The translations under genes were made by a program, and so were the position numbers. Shown here in pieces: positions 20,229 through 29,136 of a stretch of 30,722 bases of DNA (its first letter is position 1; every line of letters begins with the position of its first letter). The notes below the pieces were generated by a model that was not told the origin of the DNA, ran no database searches, and saw nothing but the letters and a program-made list of their open reading frames with translations. The DNA lies in the IMG/VR virus record IMGVR_UViG_3300030419_002340, positions 1-30,722 of that record; one strand, written 5' to 3'. The stretch comes from a virus.

Positions 20229-20500
20229 TGAGACCAACAGATGTAAAATCAGTTCGAATGACGGGAACAGGAAGTGTCTTTGCAGGACCAACAAGACTAA
20301 GAGGAATAATTTTAGCTTCAGATGGTTCAGCAGGTTCAGTTCAATTACAAGACGGGGACTCTGTGACACAATTTCAAGCAGACGTACCGGCTGGGGATAT
20401 TTTTAGTTTAAATATTCCACAAAACGGAATCTATTTTAAAGGTGGTATGACAGTATCAGCAATTTCAAATGCTACTGCTACTATTATTTTAGATAAGTAA
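20228..20500 (+). CDS. 90-aa small virion protein, paralogue of the preceding gene
   Basis: The product opens MRPTDVKSVRMTGTGSVFAG, then shows GPTRLRGIILASDGSAGSVQ, LQDGDS, FQADV, FSLNIPQNGIYFKGG and a final strand. The order and spacing of these elements parallel the preceding 105-aa protein. The start overlaps the previous stop by one base (TAATG). I regard it as a virion structural protein near the head-tail junction, inferred from context and composition. Confidence 0.68.
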   Translation: MRPTDVKSVRMTGTGSVFAGPTRLRGIILASDGSAGSVQLQDGDSVTQFQADVPAGDIFSLNIPQNGIYFKGGMTVSAISNATATIILDK

Positions 20501-20508
20501 GGAGTAAA

Positions 20509-21261
20509 ATGCCTACGTCAGGAACTACAGCGTTCGATTTACCAATCGACGAAATAGTCGAAGAAGCATTCGAAAGAACAGGAATGCGTGGTAATAGAAC
20601 AGGATATCAATTAAAAAGCGCTAGACGTTCTTTAAATATTCTTTTGACCGAATGGAATAATAGAGGAATTAATCTTTGGAAGATTAAATTGGCTACTATT
20701 CCTTTAGTTGAAGGACAAGCACAATATACTTATGCTAATGATAACACTAATTTTCCAACAGATATTAGTGATGTATTAGAAGCATATGTTAGAAATAATA
20801 CAACAGCGACAGCTCCGGTAGATACAACTTTATCAAAAATAGATAGGTCAGCATACGCAGCTTTAGCTAATAAACTTTCAAAAGGAACACCTTCTCAATA
20901 TTGGGTAGACAAAACTAGATATGTAAGAAATGCTGCTGGAGCAGTAACTGCATCACCTAGTGTATATTTATATCAAACACCAAGCTCTTCTTTTTCAGGA
21001 GCAAATTATCATTTAAAGTTTTATTATGTTGCTAAAATAGAAGATGCAGGAGCATACACATTAAATGCTGATGTTATTCATGGCTTTATTCCACCTATGT
21101 GTTCAGGTTTAGCTTATTACTTAAGTTTAAAATATTCACCAGATACAGCTCAAGCAAATAAATTAATTTATGAAGATGAAATGGCTAGAGCAGTAGCAGC
21201 AGATGGTTCACGATCATCTACTTACATAACACCACAAACATTCTATGGAGACGGAGTATAA
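20509..21261 (+). CDS. Head-tail adaptor (gp4-like)
   Basis: The 250-residue protein opens MPTSGTTAFDLPIDEIVEEA, continues FERTGMRGNRTGYQLKSARR, then SLNILLTEWNNRGINLWKI. This helical start followed by FPTDISDVLEAYVRN and a C-terminal domain with YYLSLKYSPD matches the tail accessory or head-tail adaptor proteins of short-tailed phages (P22 gp4-like family). It would extend the portal channel towards the tail. GTAAGGAGT lies seven bases upstream. The stop overlaps the next start. A second adaptor-type gene lies 0.8 kb downstream. Confidence 0.72.
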   Translation: MPTSGTTAFDLPIDEIVEEAFERTGMRGNRTGYQLKSARRSLNILLTEWNNRGINLWKIKLATIPLVEGQAQYTYANDNTNFPTDISDVLEAYVRNNTTATAPVDTTLSKIDRSAYAALANKLSKGTPSQYWVDKTRYVRNAAGAVTASPSVYLYQTPSSSFSGANYHLKFYYVAKIEDAGAYTLNADVIHGFIPPMCSGLAYYLSLKYSPDTAQANKLIYEDEMARAVAADGSRSSTYITPQTFYGDGV

Positions 21262-22088
21262 TGGGAACATGGTCAAAAGGCAGATGGTCAAAAGCAATTT
21301 CTGATAGATCAGGAATGCAATTTCCATATAATGAAATGGTAAAAGAATGGACAGGAGCTTTAGTTCATACTTCTGAATATGAACCTAAACAACCTCAACT
21401 ACAACCACCTTATCATCATGCAGATCCTCAAGCTTTATTAAATCCAAGACCTGATAGAACAGAATTTAATACCGCAACTCAAATGCCACCAAATCCTTTT
21501 TCAACTGCGGGCACAACTACTATAACAGTATTTCAACCAGCTCATGGTTATTCAGCAAATGACATTGTAAGATTTAGTAATGTTAATGTTCCATCTATTG
21601 GTGGATTAGACAGAAATGTTTTTAATTTAGAAACTACTCTAAATGGAGCTCTTACTGCAAATGCAACAACTGTTCCTTTAGCAGATACTTCTGATTTTCC
21701 AACTTCTGGATATATTTTTATAAAAGAAATTCAACCTGACTCTAATCCAGATGCAGTTGATAATAGTTTATTATATTATTATGAAGTTATTAAATATACA
21801 GGAATAGCTGGAGGAGCTTTAACTGGTTTAACAAGAGGAACTTCTGCTCAATTTTTTGGAGTAAGCCCGGCAACAACTTCTGCTCAAGCTTTTAGTTCTG
21901 GAACTAAAGTTTATGGTGGAAGAGCAGTTACTCCTATAACTCAACAAAGATATAATCAAATGGGAGTATTAGAAAATTTTAGTGATAAATATACTTTTAC
22001 AGTTCCAAACGCTGCAAGTTCAACTACTAGCGGTGGAGACTACCCTGTTTTTGCAGGACCTGTAAGTAATACAAGAACGTTAACATAA
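21261..22088 (+). CDS. 275-aa tail or neck protein of unknown fold
   Basis: The gene is coupled by a TAATG to the preceding adaptor gene. The N terminus, WSKGRWSKAISDRSGMQFPY followed by NEMVKEWTG and HTSEYEPKQPQLQPP, is a sequence I recognise as a recurring element of marine phage neck or tail proteins. The rest is beta-rich with ITVFQPAHGYSANDIVRFSN and Ser/Thr-rich linkers, consistent with a surface-exposed tail component. I do not know its exact function. It lies between two adaptor-type genes, which supports a place at the head-tail interface. Confidence 0.7.
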   Translation: MGTWSKGRWSKAISDRSGMQFPYNEMVKEWTGALVHTSEYEPKQPQLQPPYHHADPQALLNPRPDRTEFNTATQMPPNPFSTAGTTTITVFQPAHGYSANDIVRFSNVNVPSIGGLDRNVFNLETTLNGALTANATTVPLADTSDFPTSGYIFIKEIQPDSNPDAVDNSLLYYYEVIKYTGIAGGALTGLTRGTSAQFFGVSPATTSAQAFSSGTKVYGGRAVTPITQQRYNQMGVLENFSDKYTFTVPNAASSTTSGGDYPVFAGPVSNTRTLT

Positions 22089-22771
22089 TGGCATATACTT
22101 TAACAAATTTACAAGATGATATTAAAAACTACACAGAAGTAGATAGTTCTGTTTTTTCAACTTCTGTATTAAATAAATTAATACAAAATGCAGAAAATAA
22201 AATATATAGATCTGTGGATTCCGACGCAGATAGATATTATGCAACATCTAATACAGTTAATGGTAATAGATATGTGACTATTCCATCAGATTTAAGGATT
22301 ATTAGATATGTTCAAGTAAAAGATTCTACAGATGGTAATAAACAAAAATTTTTAGAACAAAGAGATACTAGTTTTATGGCAGAATATTATAATACGCCGG
22401 GAACAGCTGATGGAGTTCCTAAATATTATGCTAACTGGGACTCTAGTTATTGGGTAGTTGCTCCTACTCCAAATGGAACATATGAGATTACAATGGCTTA
22501 TATTAAACAGCCTGTTAGCTTAACTGATTCTTCAGTGAGCGGTAGTGGAACGTATTTATCCAATAAATATCAGGATTTACTTTTATATGCGACTCTTGTA
22601 GAAGCATATGGGTACTTGAAAGGCCCAGCAGATATGGTACAATACTATACTCAGGCTTACAATCAAGCTTTAGAAACGTACGCGATTGAACAACAAGGTC
22701 GTAGACGCAGAGGCGAATATGAAGATGGCGTTATTCGAACTCCTCTCAAGTCAATTAATCCATCACAATAA
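22088..22771 (+). CDS. Second head-tail adaptor (SU10 adaptor-like family)
   Basis: The 227-residue protein opens MAYTLTNLQDDIKNYTEVDS, with a helix LNKLIQNAENKIYRSVDSDA and then VTIPSDLRIIRYVQVKDSTD and WVVAPTPNGTYEITMAYIK. The C-terminal half has YQDLLLYATLVEAYGYLKGP, a pattern I associate with phage adaptor proteins related to the SU10 type. It ends with a basic RRRRGEYEDG tail. The one-base overlap couples it to the upstream gene. With the 250-aa gene it gives two adaptor-like proteins for one virion. Confidence 0.72.
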   Translation: MAYTLTNLQDDIKNYTEVDSSVFSTSVLNKLIQNAENKIYRSVDSDADRYYATSNTVNGNRYVTIPSDLRIIRYVQVKDSTDGNKQKFLEQRDTSFMAEYYNTPGTADGVPKYYANWDSSYWVVAPTPNGTYEITMAYIKQPVSLTDSSVSGSGTYLSNKYQDLLLYATLVEAYGYLKGPADMVQYYTQAYNQALETYAIEQQGRRRRGEYEDGVIRTPLKSINPSQ

Positions 22772-22785
22772 ATAGGAGATAAAAT

Positions 22786-23238
22786 ATGGCAAACATAGTA
22801 CCTGACTCGTTTAAAACTGGACTGTTAAAAGGAACTTTTAATTTTGACACAGCTGGTAATGGTGGAAACGCTTTTAAACTTGCTTTGTACACTAGCATCT
22901 CTTCTTACAGCACAGCGTCAACTGTTTATTTAGCAGGCACAGGAAATGGTGAAGTTAGTTCTTCTGGAACAAGCTACACTGCCGGCGGTAATGCATTGAC
23001 AAACAGTGGAGTATCAGTTTCATCAAATATCGCGTTTATAGATTTTTCTGATTTAACTTTCTCTTCTGTTACTTTAACTGCTGCAGGAGCTGCTATTTAC
23101 AAAACTACTGGCGGTGGTAACGAATTAGTTATGGTGTTAGATTTTGGTGGAAATAAAACGGCAACGAATGGCGATTTTGTTATTCAGTTCCCTACTAATG
23201 ATTCATCAAACGCAATTCTAAGAATTGGCGACGCGTAA
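22786..23238 (+). CDS. 150-aa tail surface protein
   Basis: The gene is preceded by AATAGGAGATAAAAT. The product opens MANIVPDSFKTGLLKGTFNF, followed by FKLALYTSISSYSTAST, GTSYTAGGNALTNSGVSVSS and IAFIDFSDLTFSSVTLTAAG. This is a layout I know from recurring marine phage tail proteins. The protein is almost entirely beta strand and low in charge. It has no signal peptide or enzyme motif. It starts the run of fibre-type genes, so a tail spike or fibre base role is likely; no reaction is claimed. Confidence 0.68.
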   Translation: MANIVPDSFKTGLLKGTFNFDTAGNGGNAFKLALYTSISSYSTASTVYLAGTGNGEVSSSGTSYTAGGNALTNSGVSVSSNIAFIDFSDLTFSSVTLTAAGAAIYKTTGGGNELVMVLDFGGNKTATNGDFVIQFPTNDSSNAILRIGDA

Positions 23239-23256
23239 CAGTAAGGATAAATAGAG

Positions 23257-23712
23257 ATGGCTTTTGTACTTAACGATAGAGTTAAACAGACTAGTACTAC
23301 GACTGGTACAGGCACATTTAGTTTAACAGGAACTGAAACAGGTTTCGAAACTTTTGTAACTGGTATCGGAAACAGTAATAATACATTCTATGCAATAGCA
23401 AACGATGGTACTTCTGAATGGGAAGTCGGTATTGGAACAGTAACTGACGCAGCTACTGATACACTTTCAAGAGATACCGTAATCTCCTCTTCTAATTCAG
23501 ATAGCTTAGTTGACTTTGCTGCAGGAACAAAAACTGTATTATGTACTTATCCTGCATCTAGAGCCCCTTCGGCTTCAATGACAGCTACATCTTACATTAA
23601 CACGCACAATTCAACTATATCAGATACACAAACAATTGATTCTGGAGTTTTAGCAGGACCAGTAAGTGTATCAGGTACGGTAACAGTAACAGGAAATTTA
23701 GTAATTATATAA
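23257..23712 (+). CDS. 151-aa tail-fibre-type protein
   Basis: The gene is preceded by GTAAGGATAAATAG. The product opens MAFVLNDRVKQTSTTTGTGT, then FSLTGTETGFETFVTGIGNS, YAIANDGTSEWEVGIGTVTD, LSRDTVISSSNSDSLVDFAA and TVLCTYPASRAP. These are elements I recognise from phage tail fibres and baseplate-proximal beta proteins. The C terminus is a low-complexity strand region (VSVSGTVTVTGNLVI). It is followed immediately by the first IPT/Ig gene. A role in host attachment is inferred from context. Confidence 0.7.
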   Translation: MAFVLNDRVKQTSTTTGTGTFSLTGTETGFETFVTGIGNSNNTFYAIANDGTSEWEVGIGTVTDAATDTLSRDTVISSSNSDSLVDFAAGTKTVLCTYPASRAPSASMTATSYINTHNSTISDTQTIDSGVLAGPVSVSGTVTVTGNLVII

Positions 23713-23713
23713 A

Positions 23714-24538
23714 ATGAGTACAATAGAAGTAGATAAAATAAAACCACAATCAGGAACAGCATTACAAGTTGGTGAATCCGGCGATACAATGACTGTACCT
23801 TCAGGTGCAACTTTAACTACTACAAACGCAACAGTAAATTTACCAAACACTTCAGTTACAAATGATAACTTAGCTGGGTCAATTGCAAATGCTAAACTTG
23901 CTAATTCAGCAATTACAATTAATGGAAGTGCTGTATCTTTAGGGGGTTCAGTTACTGTTGGGGAAACCAAACCTACCATTTCATCTATTAGTCCAAGTGT
24001 AGTTGAAAATACACAAACAGCGATAACAATAACAGGTACTAACTACGTTTCGATACCTTACGTTGATGCTATTAACTCTTCAACAGGTGCAATTGTAACA
24101 GCTGATAGTGTTGCATTTACTTCAGCTACAACAATTGTAGCTACATTTACATTGTCAGTTGATGGTACATACTTTCTTAGAATTGAAAATAATGATGGTA
24201 ATGCTGTAAGAAGCTCAACCGCATTATTAACAGTTTCAGATGCTCCTGCTTGGGTAACTGGTTCCGGAAGTTTAGGAGAAACAGACGCTGGAGGAACATT
24301 AAACTATACAGTATCAGCAACAAGTGCTACAAGTTATACAATTCAATCTGGAGCTTTACCAGGTGGGGGTTCACTTAACACCTCAACTGGTGTAATATCT
24401 GGAACGGAAACTGGCTCTACTACGTCAACAACATACAATTTTACTATTAGAGCAACAGACGCTGAAGCTCAAACAGCCGACAGAGCTTTCAGTATAACAA
24501 TATCTCACGGCGCAACTGGCGGCGGAGGTTTTAACTAG
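23714..24538 (+). CDS. IPT/Ig-domain adhesin, cassette copy 1
   Basis: The 274-residue protein has three parts. The first is an N-terminal fibre-type region (about 1-82) with SGDTMTVPSGATL and SITNG-type repeats, ending NGSAVSLGGSVTV. The second is an IPT/TIG-like Ig domain (about 84-165), KPTISSISPSVVENTQTAIT and onward. The third is a second Ig-like domain of the He_PIG kind (about 170-265), IQSGALPGGGSLNTSTGVIS then FTIRATDAEAQTADRAF. Such modules extend tail fibres and bind surfaces. The gene begins a three-gene set that recurs at 26955 and starts again at 30231. The ribosome-binding site is weak, so coupling from the upstream gene (one-base gap) is likely. Confidence 0.78.
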   Translation: MSTIEVDKIKPQSGTALQVGESGDTMTVPSGATLTTTNATVNLPNTSVTNDNLAGSIANAKLANSAITINGSAVSLGGSVTVGETKPTISSISPSVVENTQTAITITGTNYVSIPYVDAINSSTGAIVTADSVAFTSATTIVATFTLSVDGTYFLRIENNDGNAVRSSTALLTVSDAPAWVTGSGSLGETDAGGTLNYTVSATSATSYTIQSGALPGGGSLNTSTGVISGTETGSTTSTTYNFTIRATDAEAQTADRAFSITISHGATGGGGFN

Positions 24539-24547
24539 GATAATATT

Positions 24548-25906
24548 ATGGCAGGTACATGGCTTTCAAAATCAGGAATTGACCCCACATCATCAACAAC
24601 TACAGCAACTTGGAGTTTTTGGTTTAAAACTGATTCCCATACTGATGGTTCAACAGAACATTTTTTATTTTCAACTTACTCAGATGGTAATAGTAGAATG
24701 CATATTAAATTAGATGCTAACAACTGTGTTGATGTAAACAGTCGAATGAGTAGTACTGTTCATTTAAGTAAAATAACAAATAGACGATTAAATGACCCAA
24801 CTGCTTGGTATCATCTAGTAGTGACAATTGATACAACAGATGCAACAGCTGACGATAGATGTAAAATTTATGTCAATGGGGTAAGAGAAACAAGTTTTAG
24901 TTCTAGTACTAACCCATCACAAAACCAAGATATACAAAGTTTACAAGGTAATCAGACTCATTATGTAGCTACTTATGGTGGAAATACTGGTAATGCTTCC
25001 TACACATTTGGGGGATGTATGAGTTGTTTAAACTTTATTGATGGTACTGCTTATCAAGCTAGTACATTTGGAAGTACTGATTCGAGTACAGGCGAGTGGA
25101 AGATTAACGTCACACCGACGGTGACCTATGGAAATAACGGTTGGTTTATTCTTAAAAATGGAAGTGGAATAACTAACTTAGCTGGTAATTCTGCTGGAAA
25201 CTTTACTTTAGGAGGAGGTACACTTACAACAACCGTGGATAATCCGAGCAATAATTTCTGTTCCTTAAATCCTAGAGGATATGCAGCGAACAGTTTTACT
25301 TTGATTGAATTAAACAATTATTCAGGAGGAGCAGATAACAACTGGAGAAGTATTTTTGGAACTTTAGGAGCTAAAGCCGGAAAATATTATTATGAAATGA
25401 AATGTATAGGTACAAGTGGTAATGAAAGATTTGGAGCATGTACTGTAGACCAAGCTAATAAATGTACAGGTAGTACAGGAAGATATGATGATTCGGCCTC
25501 TGGTTCCGAAGGATATGGGTATGCTTCTGATGGACAAAAAACAAATAATGGTGGTGCAGCTTCTTATGGTAACACTTGGACAACTAATGATATTTTATCT
25601 TGTGCTATAGATTTAGATAATAATAAAATTTATTTTGGAAAAAATGGAACATGGCAAGATTCAGGAGACCCAACCTCAGGTTCTACTGGTACTGGTGCTG
25701 CATATACAATAGCATCAGATAAGTTTTATATCCCAGCTTTTGCAAGTTATGGTGCTGCAGCTAATTTAGCATTTAATTTTGGAAATGGCTTATTTAGAAC
25801 AACCGCTATAAGTAGTGAGGGAACAAATGCAAGTGGAGTTGGAAAATTTGAATATGATGTTCCAACGGGATATACTGCTTGGTCAACTAAAGGATTAAAT
25901 AAATAA
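24548..25906 (+). CDS. LamG plus SPRY-domain adhesin, cassette copy 1
   Basis: The 452-residue protein starts with a concanavalin A-like LamG-type domain (about 1-185). Evidence includes WYHLVVTIDTTDATADDRCK, IYVNGVRETSF and FIDGTAYQASTFG. The C-terminal part is SPRY-like (about 279-430), with GKYYYEMKCIGTSG, then IDLDNNKIYFGKNGTWQDSG and LAFNFGNGLF. Both folds bind sugars or proteins on cell surfaces. The gene follows the IPT/Ig gene with an AACTAGGATAATATT leader and overlaps the next gene by one base. The strongest parallel is the paralogue at 27761. Receptor binding is inferred. Confidence 0.8.
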   Translation: MAGTWLSKSGIDPTSSTTTATWSFWFKTDSHTDGSTEHFLFSTYSDGNSRMHIKLDANNCVDVNSRMSSTVHLSKITNRRLNDPTAWYHLVVTIDTTDATADDRCKIYVNGVRETSFSSSTNPSQNQDIQSLQGNQTHYVATYGGNTGNASYTFGGCMSCLNFIDGTAYQASTFGSTDSSTGEWKINVTPTVTYGNNGWFILKNGSGITNLAGNSAGNFTLGGGTLTTTVDNPSNNFCSLNPRGYAANSFTLIELNNYSGGADNNWRSIFGTLGAKAGKYYYEMKCIGTSGNERFGACTVDQANKCTGSTGRYDDSASGSEGYGYASDGQKTNNGGAASYGNTWTTNDILSCAIDLDNNKIYFGKNGTWQDSGDPTSGSTGTGAAYTIASDKFYIPAFASYGAAANLAFNFGNGLFRTTAISSEGTNASGVGKFEYDVPTGYTAWSTKGLNK

Positions 25907-26952
25907 TGGCTAATTATACAACAGTTAATAAATCTACAGACTATTTTAATACTAAACTATGGACAGGAACAGGTTCAGAATTAGCTATTACAGGAATTAA
26001 TTACCAGCCAGATATGGTCTGGGTAAAACGTAAAGAAATAAAAGATCATAATTTGTATGATGCAGTAAGAGCTGCAACAAAAATAATTTATCCTAACGAT
26101 TCTTCAGGGGAAGATACAGATGCACAATCTTTAAAAAGTTTTGACTCTGATGGATTTACATTAGGGACAGCCACAAATGTAAATGCTAGTGGAGGAACTT
26201 ATGTTTCTTGGAATTGGAAAGCCAACGGAGCTGGCTCCTCAAATACCGATGGATCTATAAGCGCGACAGTTTCTGTTGATACAACAGCAAAACAATCGAT
26301 AGTCAAATGGACTGGGACAGGAGCAAATGCTACAGTGGGGCATGGACTTGGAACAGCTCCAGCATTAATATTAATGAAAAATTTAGTAGATAGTGAACAT
26401 TGGGTTGTCTATCATGAATCACTAGGAAATACTCAGATAGTACAATTAAATACGACTAGTGGTTTTAAAGTTAATTCTAAATATTTTAACGATACGTCTC
26501 CAACTAATTCAGTCTTTACAGTAGGAGATGGTGGCGAAGTAAATGGCTCAGGAGATGGAATGATTGCTTATTGTTTTGCTAATAACCCTGGGTACTTTCA
26601 AACTGGAGAATATTATGGCAACGGAAATAATGATGGCCCCTTCATTGTGACAGGCTTTCGCCCTGCTCTTGTGCTAATTAAGAACTATGCAGATAGTAGT
26701 GGTGCAAGTAATAATGGTGGTAATTGGGGAATGTGGGACAACAAAAGAGAGGGATATAACCCTGAAAATGAAGTTCTTTATGCCAATTTAAACAATGCCC
26801 AAGGAACTACTAACTTTTTAGATTTCTGTGGTAGTGGTTTTAAAATAACTAACAGTGATAGTGATTTTAATAATAATAATAATAGATATATCTATTTTGC
26901 TGTTGGCCAAACTATGAGTGGTACCAACAATGTACCATGTAACGCGTTTTAA
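25906..26952 (+). CDS. Third cassette gene: conserved phage surface protein, copy 1
   Basis: The 348-residue protein opens MANYTTVNKSTDYFNTKLWT. Recognisable elements are PDMVWVKRKEIKDHNLYDAV, VSWNWKANG, VGHGLGTAPALILMKN (about 143-158), MIAYCFANNPGYFQTGEY, GPFIVTGFRPALVLIKN and RYIYFAVGQTM. I know this layout from marine phage surface proteins that accompany SPRY or LamG genes; the fold is unnamed to me (a DUF7483-type domain is possible). Duplicated GFxPxLVLIKN-like lines suggest internal repeats. The gene is coupled to the LamG+SPRY gene by a TAATG overlap and parallels the protein at 29137. Confidence 0.75.
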   Translation: MANYTTVNKSTDYFNTKLWTGTGSELAITGINYQPDMVWVKRKEIKDHNLYDAVRAATKIIYPNDSSGEDTDAQSLKSFDSDGFTLGTATNVNASGGTYVSWNWKANGAGSSNTDGSISATVSVDTTAKQSIVKWTGTGANATVGHGLGTAPALILMKNLVDSEHWVVYHESLGNTQIVQLNTTSGFKVNSKYFNDTSPTNSVFTVGDGGEVNGSGDGMIAYCFANNPGYFQTGEYYGNGNNDGPFIVTGFRPALVLIKNYADSSGASNNGGNWGMWDNKREGYNPENEVLYANLNNAQGTTNFLDFCGSGFKITNSDSDFNNNNNRYIYFAVGQTMSGTNNVPCNAF

Positions 26953-26954
26953 TT

Positions 26955-27761
26955 ATGACTAGTACAGTAAAAGTAAATACAATAACAACAGAATCAGGTA
27001 ATACTATTACCGTTGGTGAAGCGGGGAAAACTATTGCTCTTAACACTAATACTGCTGTTAATTTACCTACTGGATCAGTAACTAATGCAGAGTTAGCTGG
27101 ATCAATTGCAAATGCAAAATTAACTAATAGTAGTATTACTATAAATGGTTCGCCTGTTTCTTTAGGTGGAAGTGTAACTGTGGGAGAAACCAAACCTACA
27201 ATTTCATCTATTTCACCCAGTGTAATAGAAAACACTCAAACAGCTGTAACAATTACAGGAAGTAACTTTGTTTCTCTTCCTTATGTAGATGCAATTAATT
27301 CTTCTACAGGTGCTATTACGACAGCTGATTCAGTTAGTTTTACAAGTTCAACAACATTAGTTTGTAATTTTACATTATCTGTAGATGGCACTTATTATCT
27401 AAGAATAGAAAATAACGACGGGAATGCTGTAAGATCCAGTACTGCATTATTAACCGTCTCTGATGCTCCAGCATGGGTAACAGCTGCTGGAAGTTTAGGA
27501 ACAACAGCTGCGGCAACTTCAATAAGTTATACCGTAAATGCTACCGATGCGACTTCATACGCAATTCAATCAGGTTCCCTTCCAGGTGGAGGTTCATTAA
27601 ACACAGCTACTGGTGCAATAACTGGTACTGAAACTGGTTCTACAGCTACAACTACATACAATTTTACGATTAGGGCTACTGATGCTGAAGCACAAACGGC
27701 AGATAGGGCCTTCTCAATTACAATTTCTCATGGTATACAAAATGGAGGACAATTCAATTAA
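26955..27761 (+). CDS. IPT/Ig-domain adhesin, cassette copy 2
   Basis: The 268-residue protein has the same domain order as the 23714 gene. Its N terminus (MTSTVKVNTITTESGNTITV) is shorter and different, lacking the PSGATL element shared by copies 1 and 3. From GETKPTISSISPSV onward it follows copy 1 almost residue for residue, including IENNDGNAVRSSTALLTVSD and RATDAEAQTADRAFSITISH. Codon choice differs at many positions between these stretches, so the similarity is kept by selection at the protein level. It begins two bases after the previous stop. Confidence 0.78.
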   Translation: MTSTVKVNTITTESGNTITVGEAGKTIALNTNTAVNLPTGSVTNAELAGSIANAKLTNSSITINGSPVSLGGSVTVGETKPTISSISPSVIENTQTAVTITGSNFVSLPYVDAINSSTGAITTADSVSFTSSTTLVCNFTLSVDGTYYLRIENNDGNAVRSSTALLTVSDAPAWVTAAGSLGTTAAATSISYTVNATDATSYAIQSGSLPGGGSLNTATGAITGTETGSTATTTYNFTIRATDAEAQTADRAFSITISHGIQNGGQFN

Positions 27762-29125
27762 TGGCTGCTTATATTGATTTAGGAACAGGATTTGGAGATA
27801 GTAAAACTTACACTATATCTACGTGGGTTAAAGGTTATAACCAATTTAGAGTACAAGAAGACAATCCAATTATGTCTGCAGGTAGTGGTGGTAATGGTGC
27901 TGAATTTAGATTTAATGATGGAAATTTAGAATTTTATAATTATCCAGGTTCATACAATGCAAGAGTTCAAACTAATGCTCGATTAGATGATGTAAATGCT
28001 TGGTATCATGTTATGGCAGCAATTGATACTACACAAGCTAGTTCATCTGATAGAATAAAACTTTATATAAATGGAGTTCAAGAAACTTCATTAGCTCAAA
28101 GCACTTATCCCTCACAAAACACACAACTGTATATAGGGGACGCCTCATCTACTCATTATGTTGCAAATAATTATAGTAGTGGACAACAATTTTTAGGACT
28201 AATGACACACTTTGCTTTTGTTAATGGAAGTGCATTAACACCTACTTCATTTGGGGAAACAGATACAGATACAGGTATCTGGAAGCCTAAATCCGATTTA
28301 TCTAGTCTTACTTGGGGCACAAAAGGTTTTTGGCTTAAATTTGAAAATTCAGCAAACCTGGATTTAGATAGTTCTTCTAATGCTAATACTTTTACAACTA
28401 GTGGGACTATTACACAGACTAATGATACTCCTTCGAACAATTTTGCCGTCTTAAATGTAATGGGCTATAAAAATGGTGGCCCAGAAATAGCTAACGGTTT
28501 AACAACAGTTACAAGTGATGGTAGTACAAAATTTTGTTATGCTAGTTCACTTGGGGTTAATAAAGGTAAATACTACGCTGAATTTAAAATAGTTGGTAAT
28601 GAAGATAGCGCTACCCATCATATCGGTATTACAAGTGATCCAGCTACTAACGCTTCATACAATCAATTTCCAGGAGAAGATAATATAAGTTATTCTTATG
28701 GTCAGTTTGGAAGCACTTGGTATAATGGTACTGGAACAGCTCAAGGAACTACTTATACAACAGGTGATATCGTAGGAGTAGCATTGGACTGCGATAATTC
28801 AAAATTGTATTTTAGTAAAAATGGAACTTGGATTTCAATAGGTGGAGTTACTGGAGTTCCAACTTCAGGGGCAAGTGGAACTGGAGCTATAAGTATAAAT
28901 TCCCCAACTGCAAATACTGGAAATGGTTTTTGGCATTTTGCTATTGGTGATAATTCTGGAAGTTATGGTGGAGCAAATGTTGTAGCATGTAACTTTGGGA
29001 ACGGTTATTTTCAAACAACCGCAGTGGCTTCAGCAGGTACATCACCATCAGAAGGTGGAGTATTTGAATATGATTGTCCTAGTGGATATCAAGCATTATG
29101 TACTAAAGGAATGAATAGTTTTTAA
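27761..29125 (+). CDS. LamG plus SPRY-domain adhesin, cassette copy 2
   Basis: The 454-residue protein parallels the 452-residue protein at 24548. The LamG-type half includes NAWYHVMAAIDTTQASSSDR, IKLYINGVQETSL and FAFVNGSALTPTSFGETD. The SPRY-like half (about 268-440) has GKYYAEFKIVGNEDSATHHI, then LDCDNSKLYFSKNGTWI and VACNFGNGYF. It ends FEYDCPSGYQALCTKGMNSF, against FEYDVPTGYTAWSTKGLNK in copy 1. The sequences share architecture but differ widely, as expected for receptor-binding paralogues. It overlaps the IPT/Ig gene by one base. Confidence 0.8.
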   Translation: MAAYIDLGTGFGDSKTYTISTWVKGYNQFRVQEDNPIMSAGSGGNGAEFRFNDGNLEFYNYPGSYNARVQTNARLDDVNAWYHVMAAIDTTQASSSDRIKLYINGVQETSLAQSTYPSQNTQLYIGDASSTHYVANNYSSGQQFLGLMTHFAFVNGSALTPTSFGETDTDTGIWKPKSDLSSLTWGTKGFWLKFENSANLDLDSSSNANTFTTSGTITQTNDTPSNNFAVLNVMGYKNGGPEIANGLTTVTSDGSTKFCYASSLGVNKGKYYAEFKIVGNEDSATHHIGITSDPATNASYNQFPGEDNISYSYGQFGSTWYNGTGTAQGTTYTTGDIVGVALDCDNSKLYFSKNGTWISIGGVTGVPTSGASGTGAISINSPTANTGNGFWHFAIGDNSGSYGGANVVACNFGNGYFQTTAVASAGTSPSEGGVFEYDCPSGYQALCTKGMNSF

Positions 29126-29136
29126 GGAGAAAAAAT

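Noticed and set aside
23698-23979. Leftward frames across the cassette genes, such as 23698-23979 and 26912-27235
   Set aside because: They appear at matching places in both cassette copies because they are antisense to the conserved IPT/Ig N-terminal sequence.
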